Counted from the first letter of the stretch, positions 39,673-49,295 are shown. The stretch: DNA of 64,000 nucleotides from an uncultured Bacteroidales bacterium (GCA_900318015.1 ONJB01000001.1:1-64000); one strand, 5' to 3'. The notes: generated by a model from the letters alone, not told the origin. Made by a program: numbers and translations.

Positions 39673-39990
39673 ATGGAACAGGCGACGATATCCGGAACTC
39701 TGCTCACCGACGTGGAGACCTGCGTGGACGTGAAGGGACGAAACTACTCCCGCTTCACGGTCACGTGCGGCAGCAAAAGTGTGAACGGACGCACTAAATA
39801 CACGCACTACCAGTGCACCAGCTATCTTTCCGGCTATGAAAAGCTGAAGAAAGGGGACCAGGTCTTCGTCACCGGCAATCTGTCGGTGACGGAGTACCGC
39901 GACAATTCCGGAACAATGAAGACGAGGCTGAACATCCTCGTCTACCAGATGTCCGGCGGATACAGAGCCGAAGAGAAGATGAACAGATAA
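39673..39990 (+). CDS. SSB-like protein 3
   Basis: 105 residues with an OB-fold pattern: TISGTLLTDVETCVDV, SRFTVTCGSKS, HYQCTSYLSGYEKLKKGDQVFVTGNLSV and closing NILVYQM. It ends EEKMNR, without an acidic tip. Located inside the mobilisation operon, it may coat or deliver transferred single-stranded DNA. Confidence 0.75.
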   Translation: MEQATISGTLLTDVETCVDVKGRNYSRFTVTCGSKSVNGRTKYTHYQCTSYLSGYEKLKKGDQVFVTGNLSVTEYRDNSGTMKTRLNILVYQMSGGYRAEEKMNR

Positions 39991-40001
39991 AAGGCGAAAC
40001 C

Positions 40002-41327
40002 ATGAAAATCGAACTGATACTGCAATACTACGCCTTCATCAGCCTGCTGACGCTGCCGCTCAACGCGCTCGTCTTCCTGTACATATACAAGAAGACCGAC
40101 TACCTCGACAGGTTCAACGACTGGCTGGACCGCACCCTCAAGCTCGGCGAACCGATCAAGAAGCCGCAGGCACCAGTCCCGGAGAAGCAGGAAGAGAAGG
40201 AACACGAAACGTTCGCCTCGCGGGAGGAGTACGAACGGAAGGGGACGTCGTACGTTCGCATCCAGGTCGGCGACATCTACTACTGCAGGCTGACGTCCAG
40301 GCAGACGGACAGCCGCCTTTACCAGCTCGACTGGTTCTCGACAAACGAGTTCGTCGGGCAGATCGACGAGAACGCGATTTTCTCGGCCTTCCACGCCGGC
40401 AAGGCCACGGTCGGATACTTCGAGCGCGGCAACAGCCTGAACGCCGGAAACCCCATGTATGAAATCGAGGTCCTCCCTTCCGGAGACGCCTGGTTCGCGG
40501 ACGAGTTCATCCCCGCCATCCTGGAGCGCAAGAAGAAGGATACCGTCCTCGCATCGCTGGTCGACAGGCGCATCCTCTCGGAAAACCCCGCCGCAAGGAC
40601 ACTGACTTACCAGGGCAGGGGAGAATACGAGAAACTGTCCATACAGTTCAACATCTTCGGCGAGCTCGACAAGGTACTGTACGAACTGCCGTACGTCAGC
40701 GCCCTGTCCGACGCGGACATCGCCGAGAAGATGGAAGAACGCTTCGACGAAGCGAAACTTAAAGGGCCAGGAATCCGGATATGGTACTCGCTCGAATCCA
40801 ACCCGAACAAGGAGGACGTGAAACTCTACGCCTTCCTACGATTTACGGCCGATGGCCGCCGCCTGTTCGGCATCTCGCAGTTCTGGAGACAGAACGGAGA
40901 GATAGACGAGTTCCTCCTCAACATACAGATGGCCGAGAAATACTTCGCCGACCTCATGCCGGGCGTAGCCCCCGTGGAGGCCGAGGTGGACTACGAGGAG
41001 GAGGAGGAAGAACCCGAGAAGCCGGCTCCGTCCCTACCGAAACAGGAAAGCGGCGAAGAACTGCCAGGCCGGAGCAACCCCGAGCCCGCCGAGAACGGAG
41101 AACCAAAGGAAACGGCGGCAGGCCAGGAGGCGGATGACGAAGGCGGGGAGGAACCCGATACGCCGCAGGAGAGCATAACCGACCCGTCGGAGATGCCGGA
41201 GATCATCGTCCCTTCAGAAGACGAGGAAGGCGAAGGGGGAGAAGAGGAGAGAACGCCGGATGTCCTCGATTTCGAGGACGACGAGACGTCAAAGGCTCTC
41301 GACGAGATACAGGACTTCAACGATTGA
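40002..41327 (+). CDS. Membrane-anchored protein with acidic tail (441 aa)
   Basis: One N-terminal membrane segment (about residues 7-29, YAFISLLTLPLNALVFLYIY). A soluble domain follows, then about 115 residues rich in Glu, Asp and Pro to the end (EEEEEEPEKPAPS...). The form suits a conjugation scaffold that joins the coupling protein to the inner membrane. No family is recognised. Lies directly upstream of the exonuclease-like and relaxase genes. Confidence 0.65.
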   Translation: MKIELILQYYAFISLLTLPLNALVFLYIYKKTDYLDRFNDWLDRTLKLGEPIKKPQAPVPEKQEEKEHETFASREEYERKGTSYVRIQVGDIYYCRLTSRQTDSRLYQLDWFSTNEFVGQIDENAIFSAFHAGKATVGYFERGNSLNAGNPMYEIEVLPSGDAWFADEFIPAILERKKKDTVLASLVDRRILSENPAARTLTYQGRGEYEKLSIQFNIFGELDKVLYELPYVSALSDADIAEKMEERFDEAKLKGPGIRIWYSLESNPNKEDVKLYAFLRFTADGRRLFGISQFWRQNGEIDEFLLNIQMAEKYFADLMPGVAPVEAEVDYEEEEEEPEKPAPSLPKQESGEELPGRSNPEPAENGEPKETAAGQEADDEGGEEPDTPQESITDPSEMPEIIVPSEDEEGEGGEEERTPDVLDFEDDETSKALDEIQDFND

Positions 41328-41343
41328 CAAAACCACCGAAGAT

Positions 41344-41970
41344 ATGAACAAAATCCTTTTCATCGACAGTGTTACCACCGGCATGAGCCCCGAGAGGTGT
41401 GCCATCTACAGGATCGGCGGCATCTTCGCCGTGGACGGGGTGGAGGTGAAGCGGTTTGAGATCCGCATGCGCCATTTCCCCGGCGCCGACATAGCCGGCC
41501 GTTCGCTGGACATCTGCGAGGAGTCCAGGGCCACCCTCGCCCGCTATCCCAGCCAGGAGGAGGGGTTCCGCGACTTCATCGCCCTCCTCGACGAGCAGGT
41601 GGACCGGAGCAACCCCAGGGACAAGATGTACATCTCCGGGTTCAACTCCAGCCGTTTCGAATACACCTTCATCATGGAGTGGTTCCACCGTTGCGACAAC
41701 AGGCACTTTCGCGACTACTTCTACGTACAGACGTACGACTTGATGACACTGACCTGCCTCTACGCTATGGAGAAGCGGCCCTTCCTCCCGGATTTCAAGC
41801 TGGAGACGGCGGCCCGTATCCTCGGCGTCAGCTGTCCGGTCGAGGACCGTTACGACTGCATCTCCAACGCCCGAACCTGCATGGACATGTTCCGTGTGCT
41901 CGCCCTGCGCTGGGGCGTGGCCGAGCTCCCTTCAAGTCCCGTGACCGACAACGTCTTCAAAAACTTCTGA
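41344..41970 (+). CDS. DnaQ-fold exonuclease-like protein with altered active site
   Basis: 208 residues of the DnaQ/RNase H-like fold: opening ILFIDSVTTGMSP where an active enzyme has D-x-E (FIDTETTG), ISGFNSSRFEYTFI as motif II, and CISNARTCMDMF as motif III. The first Glu is Val (residue 10) and the motif III Asp is replaced, so catalysis is probably lost. In this operon it may act as a binding or structural part of the relaxosome. The fold call is good; the loss of activity is inferred. Confidence 0.72.
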   Translation: MNKILFIDSVTTGMSPERCAIYRIGGIFAVDGVEVKRFEIRMRHFPGADIAGRSLDICEESRATLARYPSQEEGFRDFIALLDEQVDRSNPRDKMYISGFNSSRFEYTFIMEWFHRCDNRHFRDYFYVQTYDLMTLTCLYAMEKRPFLPDFKLETAARILGVSCPVEDRYDCISNARTCMDMFRVLALRWGVAELPSSPVTDNVFKNF

Positions 41971-41974
41971 GGCC

Positions 41975-43492
41975 ATGATCGGAAAGATACAGCCAGCCAA
42001 CCCGAACGTCATGACCGCCGTCGACTACAACGAGAAGAAGATGGACGGCGCCGCCGGCATCCGCGACCACGAGACGCCGGAGGAGCTCGCGGGCATCGAG
42101 GACGGTCACGTCCTTGCGACCAGAAACGTCCCGGAAGGAGGGACGCTCCTCGGCGAGTTTGAGCGGCTGAAGATCCTGAACCTAAAGAAGGCGATGCACG
42201 GCAAGGTCAAGAACCAGGCCTTCCACATGTCAGTCAACCCGTCGGAAACCGACAGGGAACTGACGGAGGAGGAGGCCGTACGGCTCATCGACGAGCTGAT
42301 GGAGGGCCTCGGCTACAAGGACCAGCCGTACCGGATCTACAAGCACACGGACATCGAACGGCTGCACTACCACGTCGTGTCCAGCCGCTGCGGTCAGGAC
42401 GGAAAGAAGATCAACGACTCCTTCGAGCGGCTCGTCCTGCGACAGAACCTCAAGCGCCTGGCCCCCAAGTACGGCTTCACAGTCGTGCTCAACGAAGAGG
42501 AGAAAGAGGAGGAGAGGAAAGCGCTGAGAAAGAAAGGAATCGAACCGCCTTCCGAACCGGAGGTCGTCATAACCAAGCCGAAGGAGCCGGAGAAGAAAAC
42601 GACCGAAAAGAAACCCGCCGACGCCGACAAGGAGAAGAAGGTCGTCCCTCCATTCAAGAGGGACTCTGCGACGCCCCTCACCCGGCAGATCACCGACGCC
42701 TTCGAGGATGCGATCACCTGGCATTTCTCTACCTTCGAGCAGATCCAGGGACTCATGCTCAGGCGGTACAACATCCTCCTGGAGATCGAACGTGCCGGAG
42801 ACGACGAAAGAATCGTGGCCCGGGGGACTTCCCCCGACGGCACCCCGGTCACAAACGCACTCATGGAAGACGAGCTCGGCGTGGAAATGCTCCGGAGAAT
42901 CCGGGAACGGTGCGAGGAGGCGAACATGTCCGCAAGGAAGGAGCAGAGGAAACGCCTTGAGACGCTCGCCGCCGCCGCTGCGGCAAAGGCGCAGTCCTAC
43001 GAGGAGTTTCGCTCCATCATGGCGAAGAAAGGCACCTTCGTCGTCCTTTCCTGGACACGGACCGGCGAGCCCTTCGGAGTGACCTACCTGGACCGGGCCA
43101 CCCGCTGCGCGTGGAAGGGAAGCGAGACAGGCACGGACTTCAAGTGGCTGAAGACCGTCGTAGAGAAAAAAGGCTGGACGCTCTCCCGCGACCGGCAGCA
43201 GGCCACCGTCGAGAAACGCAACCGCATGCCGTCCCGCAAGCGCACCTTCACGGCCGTGACCGAGGTGCCCGCCGTGGCCGGTGACTCCCAACAGAAGCAG
43301 CGCACCACGAAGACCTCGCCGTCTGTCCTCAAGGCGCTGGCAAAACTCGGACGCGGCGGCGCACATCACCAGCAGCGAGGCTCGAGCAGCCTCGGCAGGA
43401 AGAAGGACATCTGGGAGGAAGCCCTCGAGGCGGCCGAACGCGACGAACGCGAGCGCAGGCAGTCGGGCCAGGACGGAAGCCAGAGCCTCTAA
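41975..43492 (+). CDS. MOBP-type relaxase
   Basis: 505 residues. The nuclease part covers about 1-165: a Tyr near residue 18 (TAVDYNEKKMDGAAG) is the candidate for strand attack, and the three-His motif III is YKHTDIERLHYHVVSSR (H...H-x-H). QAFHMSVNPSETD fits motif II. The C-terminal 300 residues are basic, helical and Lys/Glu-rich, as in transferred relaxases. It nicks oriT and carries the strand through the channel. Its neighbour is the coupling ATPase. Confidence 0.88.
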   Translation: MIGKIQPANPNVMTAVDYNEKKMDGAAGIRDHETPEELAGIEDGHVLATRNVPEGGTLLGEFERLKILNLKKAMHGKVKNQAFHMSVNPSETDRELTEEEAVRLIDELMEGLGYKDQPYRIYKHTDIERLHYHVVSSRCGQDGKKINDSFERLVLRQNLKRLAPKYGFTVVLNEEEKEEERKALRKKGIEPPSEPEVVITKPKEPEKKTTEKKPADADKEKKVVPPFKRDSATPLTRQITDAFEDAITWHFSTFEQIQGLMLRRYNILLEIERAGDDERIVARGTSPDGTPVTNALMEDELGVEMLRRIRERCEEANMSARKEQRKRLETLAAAAAAKAQSYEEFRSIMAKKGTFVVLSWTRTGEPFGVTYLDRATRCAWKGSETGTDFKWLKTVVEKKGWTLSRDRQQATVEKRNRMPSRKRTFTAVTEVPAVAGDSQQKQRTTKTSPSVLKALAKLGRGGAHHQQRGSSSLGRKKDIWEEALEAAERDERERRQSGQDGSQSL

Positions 43493-43525
43493 ACGACATA
43501 CAACCGAAGAGAAAAACCAAGAGAT

Positions 43526-45658
43526 ATGGCAAGAGACGAGAAAAAAGAAGGCTTTTCGACCGTGATGACCGCGGCCTCGATCCTCGTGACCGCGCTGAGC
43601 GTGTACTGGCAGCTAGCCCCTTCGCTCGCGAGGGCGGGATACGACTTCTCGAGATTCAACAAGGCGCTCCTCATCTTCCGCACCCTGATCGAGAACTCTT
43701 ACGTGCTGCGGTTCTACGCGCTCCTTTTCGTGCTGGCATCCGCGATGATGAAGACCAGCAAGAAGGCGGACATCCCCCTGTCCAAAGGCCTGGCCTGGTC
43801 GGCCGCAGGAACGGCCGTGTTCCTCCTTCCTACGCAGGGCTTCCCGCCGCTGTATTTCTTCACCTGTTTCCTCGGCCTTACGATATGCACCTACGGATAT
43901 ACCCTTATTTTCCGTAGACTTAAGGGAGGTAAGGCCCCGGAAGAGGATTCATTTTTACAAAATGACGCCCTTATCGAGACTGAATATTCCATCAATATTC
44001 CGTATCATTACACTTACCAAAAACGGCTCCACAACGCTTGGATAGACTTGGTAGCGCCGTTCAGGGGGTCCATCGTACTTGGAGTTCCGGGGTCGGGCAA
44101 GAGCTACGCAATTTACAATAAGTGTATTGAGGATATGGTACGGAAAGGGTACACCCTCTTCCTTTATGACTATAAATTTCCAGATTTGACGGAGGAGCTC
44201 CTGACGGAGATCCACTACCAGCGGAACCACGAGGGGCTGTGGAAGGACGACGCCGTGAAACCGAAGCTGTACATCCTCAACTTCGACGACCCGCGCAAGT
44301 CCAACCGATGCAATCCAATCCATCACAGCTACATCACCGACCCCGCCGACACGACGGAAATCGCCGACCTCCTTTTCAAGAACATCAACAAGGGAACGAG
44401 CAAGGGCGGGTTCGACTTCTTCAACGAATCCGCAAAGGTGTACCTCGACGGCCTCACCTGGTTCCTTGCGAACTACGACCCTGACGCGGACTACGGCGGC
44501 GAGGACGGCTATACCGTGACCGGCTCGCGCTCCAACTTCGAGAAGAAGGGGTGCTACTGCACCTTCCCGCACATCATCGAACTGATGGCCTACAACTACA
44601 AGAAGGTCTTCCAGATCCTCCAGTACACGCACGGCCTGGAGGCGAAGATATCCCCGTTCGCGAGCGCCCTCGAAGGCGGCGCGATGGAGCAGCTACAGGG
44701 CCAGATCGCCTCCGCACAGATCCCCCTCGGCAAGTTCGTCTCCCCGGCACTGTACTGGATCATGACGGGCGACGACTTCACCCTGGACATTAACAACCCC
44801 GAGGAGCCCAAGATCGTGTGCATGGGCAACAACCCCGACCGCCAGAGCATCTACGGCTCCGCCATCGCCCTGTACACCTCGAGAATGTTCAAGCTCATCA
44901 ACCACAAGCACCGCCGCCACAGCGGGGTGCTCTTCGACGAGCTCCCGACGGTGTTCATCAAGGGGCTGGACAACCTCATCGCGACCGCCCGGTCGAACAA
45001 GGTGGCCATCATCCTCGGCGCCCAGGACAGAAGCCAGCTGTACCGCGACTACGGCAACGACGAGGCGAAGGTCATCTTCAACACCGTCGGCAACATCCTC
45101 TCGGGCCAAGTCAACGAAGACACAGCCGAGAGCCTGTCGAAGATGTTCGGCAAGGAGTTCCGCGAGCAGCAGTCCAAGTCCATAAGCGACGACTCCGACT
45201 CCACGTCCATCTCCTTCCAGCTCCAGGAGATCCTCCCGGCCTCGAAGATCAGCACCCTCACCCAGGGCACCTTCTTCGGCCGTGTGGCGGACAACTTCGA
45301 CACCCCCATCGAGCGGAAGCTCTTCTGCGGGGCGATCGAGGTGGACAACGACCGCCAGAAGCGCAAGCGCAAGGAGTGGCAGAGGGTGCCGTTCATGACG
45401 GACTTCTTCGGCGGACAGATCCCGACCCTCACTCCGGAGGACAAGGACCGCCTGTCCAAACTCTACCCGAAGCTCAAGGACAACGACGACAAGCTGCTGG
45501 AGAAATACATGGACGAAATCGTCAACGCCACCATCATGCGCAACTTCGAGAAGGTGAAGGCCGACGTGGCCTTCCTCGTCGAGAAGGAGTACGAGAGGAC
45601 GAAGGAGTTCGCCGAGCGGGACAAGGAGCGTCGCAAGCAGGAAGAAGGGGAAGAATAG
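43526..45658 (+). CDS. Type IV coupling protein (VirD4/TraG-like, MobC-type)
   Basis: 710 residues. Three N-terminal membrane segments lie within residues 10-130, Walker A is LGVPGSGKS (about 183-191) and Walker B is SGVLFDELPTVF (about 466). TARSNKVAIILGAQDRSQL and GQVNEDTAESLSKMFG fit VirD4-like ATPases of Bacteroidales elements. It feeds the relaxase-DNA complex to the secretion channel at the inner membrane. About 300 nt around Walker A (43,910-44,220) have visibly more AT-rich codons than the rest. Confidence 0.9.
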   Translation: MARDEKKEGFSTVMTAASILVTALSVYWQLAPSLARAGYDFSRFNKALLIFRTLIENSYVLRFYALLFVLASAMMKTSKKADIPLSKGLAWSAAGTAVFLLPTQGFPPLYFFTCFLGLTICTYGYTLIFRRLKGGKAPEEDSFLQNDALIETEYSINIPYHYTYQKRLHNAWIDLVAPFRGSIVLGVPGSGKSYAIYNKCIEDMVRKGYTLFLYDYKFPDLTEELLTEIHYQRNHEGLWKDDAVKPKLYILNFDDPRKSNRCNPIHHSYITDPADTTEIADLLFKNINKGTSKGGFDFFNESAKVYLDGLTWFLANYDPDADYGGEDGYTVTGSRSNFEKKGCYCTFPHIIELMAYNYKKVFQILQYTHGLEAKISPFASALEGGAMEQLQGQIASAQIPLGKFVSPALYWIMTGDDFTLDINNPEEPKIVCMGNNPDRQSIYGSAIALYTSRMFKLINHKHRRHSGVLFDELPTVFIKGLDNLIATARSNKVAIILGAQDRSQLYRDYGNDEAKVIFNTVGNILSGQVNEDTAESLSKMFGKEFREQQSKSISDDSDSTSISFQLQEILPASKISTLTQGTFFGRVADNFDTPIERKLFCGAIEVDNDRQKRKRKEWQRVPFMTDFFGGQIPTLTPEDKDRLSKLYPKLKDNDDKLLEKYMDEIVNATIMRNFEKVKADVAFLVEKEYERTKEFAERDKERRKQEEGEE

Positions 45659-45672
45659 ACGATGAAACTTAA

Positions 45673-46113
45673 ATGAACGACGAAATGGACAAGAAAACGA
45701 TGAAGACACTGCTCGCCGCCGTGGCCGAGATGGAAGCCCTGGAAGAGGGCTCCGGCTACGACGCGGCAAAGGAGCGCTGGCTCGCCGCGCTCGCACAGGT
45801 CCCCGAAGGATACTACGACAGCTGCTTCTTCTCCTACGAGACTGCGGGGCGGCTATACATCTACCGCAACCCCCGGCTTGTCAGGGGCAACGACGGATGC
45901 CGCGTCGTCTGGACGATGACGACCGAACGGGGAACCATCCTGAAAACGGATTTTCCGGGCCTCTCGCTGCTCTTCGAGAAGACGATGGCCCGCAACATCA
46001 CCGGCGAGGCCGAAGCGTCCCTGTCGCGCCGGAAAAAGGCCCTGCTGGCCGAAAGGAGGAGAGCCCGCCTACTCGAAGCCGTCCGCAGGGGAGATGAAAC
46101 CGTCAACGCCTGA
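45673..46113 (+). CDS. Hypothetical protein (146 aa)
   Basis: Helical N-terminus (KTLLAAVAEMEALEEGSGY), a strand-rich middle and a basic helical C-terminus (SRRKKALLAERRRARLLEAVRR). Part of the transfer operon, 14 nt after the coupling protein gene. Function unknown. Confidence 0.62.
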   Translation: MNDEMDKKTMKTLLAAVAEMEALEEGSGYDAAKERWLAALAQVPEGYYDSCFFSYETAGRLYIYRNPRLVRGNDGCRVVWTMTTERGTILKTDFPGLSLLFEKTMARNITGEAEASLSRRKKALLAERRRARLLEAVRRGDETVNA

Positions 46114-46117
46114 TGCC

Positions 46118-46378
46118 ATGACCGACGCGGAAGCAAAGGCGAGCATCATTGCGCACGCCAGGAACATCGACGGCATCGTCGCCGCCCTCGAACGTGTCGA
46201 GAAGGACATGAAGGAGCTGGGGACCATCTACGAGGGCCTCGTCTCCATGTACACGGACACGGCCGACCAGATCGAGCGGCTCGCGGCGCAGATTGAGAGA
46301 AAAGACATCGCGGAGAAGGTGCTGGCGGTCACCGGAACGATGAAAAGAAGAAAGTCAACCGAAGAAACAAAGAACTGA
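46118..46378 (+). CDS. Coiled-coil hypothetical protein (86 aa)
   Basis: The ATG at 46118 is preferred to one at 46094 that overlaps the previous gene. Helical with heptad-like spacing (IVAALERVEKDMKELGTIYEGL; IERLAAQIERKDI). It may be a small oligomeric accessory factor. One nt separates it from the topoisomerase gene. Confidence 0.58.
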   Translation: MTDAEAKASIIAHARNIDGIVAALERVEKDMKELGTIYEGLVSMYTDTADQIERLAAQIERKDIAEKVLAVTGTMKRRKSTEETKN

Positions 46379-46379
46379 C

Positions 46380-48770
46380 ATGGGTAAATTCATAGTCATA
46401 CTGGCCGAGAAGCCGGCAGTGGCCCGCAGCATAGCGAACATCGTCGGAGCGGGCGAACGCCACATAGACAAGAACGGACGAAGCGGCTACCTCGAAGGCA
46501 ACGGCTACCGGGTGACCTGGGCCTTCGGACACGTCATACGCCTGAAGAGACCCGAGGACGTCGGCTTCAAGGGGGACGTCCTCCCCATCATGCCGGAGAG
46601 CTGGGAGACGGAGATCGTCAGCTCGGGAAATGCCGAGAAGGACGCAATCCTCGCCAGGCAGGTGGAGAACTATGCGAAGCTCTTCAAGGAGGCCTCCTAC
46701 CTGATTGAGGCGACGGACTCCGCCCGCGAGGGGGAGCTGATCTTCCGGTACGTCTACGAATATCTCGGTATCGGCGTCCCCTTCCGCCGGCTCTGGATAT
46801 CGTCCCTCACTGACGAGGCCATCACCAAGGGCATGGACGACCTCCGTCCCGGAGAGGAGCTCGACCTCCTGTCCGACGCCGCCCACGCACGCAGCGAAGC
46901 CGACTGGCTCGTCGGATACAACGCCTCCCGGGCCCTCCGCGTGAGCACGGGCATGAAGGGAAGCCCTTCGATGGGACGGGTACAGACGCCGGTGCTCTGC
47001 ATGATATGCGAGCGGTACGACAAGAACAAGAACTTCGTCCCGACGCCCTTCTGGCAGGTTCAGGCTCTCGTCCACAAGGACATGGACAACTTCGCCGTTC
47101 TGTCCGCTCTGAAATACACGACGGAGGCCGCCGCGAAGGAGGCGGCGGATCGGGCTGCGGCCACCCGGAGGATGCGCGTCACGAAGGTGGAGAAGAAGCA
47201 GGTGGTCACCAAGCCGCCGCTCCTGTTCGACCTCACGAGCCTCCAGCGGGCGGCGAACGGCCGCCTGGGCCTATCCGCCTCCGAGACGCTCGACATTGCA
47301 CAGAAGCTCTATGAGAGCAAGTACCTGACCTATCCCCGAACGGGTTCGCGCTACATCTCCGAGGATGTCTTCAGGACCATCCCTTCGCTGCTGAAGAAAA
47401 TCCAGGGCTACGACCGATTCTCCGCAGCCGCGGCCGACCTCGAAGGGAAGAAGCTCTGCCGCAAGAGCGTCGACGACACGAAGATCGCCGACCACCATGC
47501 GCTTCTCCCCACGCCCGTCATCCCGACGGGACTGACCGGCAACCACCTGAAGATATGGGAGATGGTCTGCGCCCGGACGCTGGAGGCCTTCGGCGAGGAC
47601 TCCCTATCCGACAGGACGACCGCGGAGTTCGACTGCAACGGCACCGCTTTCAAGGCCACGGGGTCCGTACTGAAAAAGGCCGGCTGGAAATCCGTCCTCG
47701 GGGCGCAGGCGGCCGACGAGGACAAGAGAGAAGGCAAGGACGACGACGAGCCCCAGACCCGTCTTCCCGAACTCGTCGAAGGCGAAGTCCTCCCCGCGAC
47801 GAAGATCGAGACGGTCAAAAAGACCGACAAGCCCCTTCCCCTGTACACCGACGGAACCCTCCTCGCGGAGATGGAGACCTGCGGCAAGCACATCGAAGAC
47901 GAGGAGCTGCGCGAATCCTTGAAGGAAGTCGGGCTCGGCACGCCAGCGACCAGGGCGGCCACCATCGAACGCGAAATAGCCGTCGGCTACGTCGAACGGA
48001 AGGACAAGAAGCTCATCCCCACGGAAAGGGGGCTGGGCCTCTGGAAGATGGTCCGCCACATGAAGATATCCGACGTCAGGACCTCCGCCGAATGGGAGCG
48101 CGACCTGGGGAAGGTCGAGAAGGGCCTCATACCCAAGGCGCAGTTCGACGAGGGGATCAGGAAGTTCACCCTCGAGGTCATCGAAGACATCCGAGAACAC
48201 AGCGTGCCCATGAGTGGACTGAGCGCCACGTCGGAGCCGTCGCGCACTTGCCCCCTGTGCGGCAGACCGATGAAGAACATGAAGTTCAGCATCCTGTGCG
48301 ATGACAAGGACGGCGGCTGCGGCCTGCACATCCCGAGGGAGATCTGCGGGAAGAAACTCCCGGCCTCCGCCCTGGAGGCCCTGGCCTCCGGCAAGCGCAC
48401 GGCGGTCATCAAGGGATTCAAGAGCAAGGCCGGAAAGGAGTTCCAGGCGCAGCTCGAGATCGACCGCGGGAGCTGCAAGGTGACCTGGGTGACCGAGAAG
48501 CGTCCGGAGATGACGGGCCGCACCTGTCCGCATTGCGGGGAGACGCTCCAGGACACCCCGTGGAGGCTCACCTGCGGATGCGGCTTCAACCTGTACAAGA
48601 GCACCGGCGGCGTGAACCTCACCCCGGAGCAGGTGGACACCCTCCTGAAGGGCGGCACCCTCTCCCTCAAGGGCCTGAAGTCCAAGGAGGGCAAGAAATA
48701 CGACGCCAGGGTGAGCGCCAACGCCGAGACCGGCAAGTTCGAGTACCAATTCGACAAGAAGAAACGATGA
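46380..48770 (+). CDS. topB: Type IA DNA topoisomerase III
   Basis: 796 residues. The Toprim domain opens FIVILAEKPAVARSIANIV and carries ATDSAREGELIFR, a plasmid/ICE-type form of the D-x-D motif. The catalytic Tyr is Tyr318 in YLTYPRTGSRYI. The C-terminal 190 residues have zinc-ribbon knuckles (CPLCGRPM; CPHCGETL) and two Toprim-C-repeat-like units (about 690 and 770). It unknots or decatenates DNA, likely during conjugative replication. Ends in ATGA overlap with the next gene. Confidence 0.93.
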   Translation: MGKFIVILAEKPAVARSIANIVGAGERHIDKNGRSGYLEGNGYRVTWAFGHVIRLKRPEDVGFKGDVLPIMPESWETEIVSSGNAEKDAILARQVENYAKLFKEASYLIEATDSAREGELIFRYVYEYLGIGVPFRRLWISSLTDEAITKGMDDLRPGEELDLLSDAAHARSEADWLVGYNASRALRVSTGMKGSPSMGRVQTPVLCMICERYDKNKNFVPTPFWQVQALVHKDMDNFAVLSALKYTTEAAAKEAADRAAATRRMRVTKVEKKQVVTKPPLLFDLTSLQRAANGRLGLSASETLDIAQKLYESKYLTYPRTGSRYISEDVFRTIPSLLKKIQGYDRFSAAAADLEGKKLCRKSVDDTKIADHHALLPTPVIPTGLTGNHLKIWEMVCARTLEAFGEDSLSDRTTAEFDCNGTAFKATGSVLKKAGWKSVLGAQAADEDKREGKDDDEPQTRLPELVEGEVLPATKIETVKKTDKPLPLYTDGTLLAEMETCGKHIEDEELRESLKEVGLGTPATRAATIEREIAVGYVERKDKKLIPTERGLGLWKMVRHMKISDVRTSAEWERDLGKVEKGLIPKAQFDEGIRKFTLEVIEDIREHSVPMSGLSATSEPSRTCPLCGRPMKNMKFSILCDDKDGGCGLHIPREICGKKLPASALEALASGKRTAVIKGFKSKAGKEFQAQLEIDRGSCKVTWVTEKRPEMTGRTCPHCGETLQDTPWRLTCGCGFNLYKSTGGVNLTPEQVDTLLKGGTLSLKGLKSKEGKKYDARVSANAETGKFEYQFDKKKR

Positions 48771-49282
48771 CAACGACCAAGACCAAACGGCACGCCTACG
48801 CCAAGAGCTGGCCGAGGAAGAACCTCGGCGAGCTTCTGAACTTCCTCGACCGGATGCACCCGGACGGGCTCACGCTCGAAGAGCTGAGCCGTCACATGGG
48901 CATGACGCCGGGCGCGGTGTCCAACCTGTTCATGCGCGACGACATGAAGCTGTCGAAGGCGGAGACCATCGTGCGGTCCTACGGATACGAACTCAAGCTC
49001 TTCTTCCCCGTCAGGACCTTCGCCGAAGGCATAGAGCCGCCCAAGCACGGCAAGACCTTCGACGGCGCGGGAAACCTCAAAGGGCTAGCCCAGTACATCT
49101 ACGACAGCAACTGGACCATCAACTACGTAGCCACGGAGATGGGGATGTACAACAAGATGCTCACCTCCGCGATCAAGAGGGGCGACATCTTCCTCAGCAA
49201 GCTGTACACGGTCACCAACGCCCTCGGCATATACTTCATCTGGCGCTACGAGAAAAGCGAAGACAACGACAAGACACAATAA
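48767..49282 (+). CDS. Tandem helix-turn-helix protein
   Basis: 171 residues with two similar halves. The first (about 30-85) reads LTLEELSRHMGMTPGAVSNLF; the second (about 105-165) reads LKGLAQYIYDSNWTINYVATEMGMYNKMLTSA. Both end in an aromatic-hydrophobic strand (ELKLFFPV; GIYFIWRYE). A two-headed DNA-binding regulator is likely. It is coupled to topB by ATGA. Confidence 0.65.
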   Translation: MTTTKTKRHAYAKSWPRKNLGELLNFLDRMHPDGLTLEELSRHMGMTPGAVSNLFMRDDMKLSKAETIVRSYGYELKLFFPVRTFAEGIEPPKHGKTFDGAGNLKGLAQYIYDSNWTINYVATEMGMYNKMLTSAIKRGDIFLSKLYTVTNALGIYFIWRYEKSEDNDKTQ

Positions 49283-49295
49283 AACGACCAAAGAG

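Noticed and set aside
43526-45658. Insertion or frameshift in the coupling-protein gene
   Set aside because: The AT-rich segment suggested one, but the frame is unbroken and both Walker motifs are intact.
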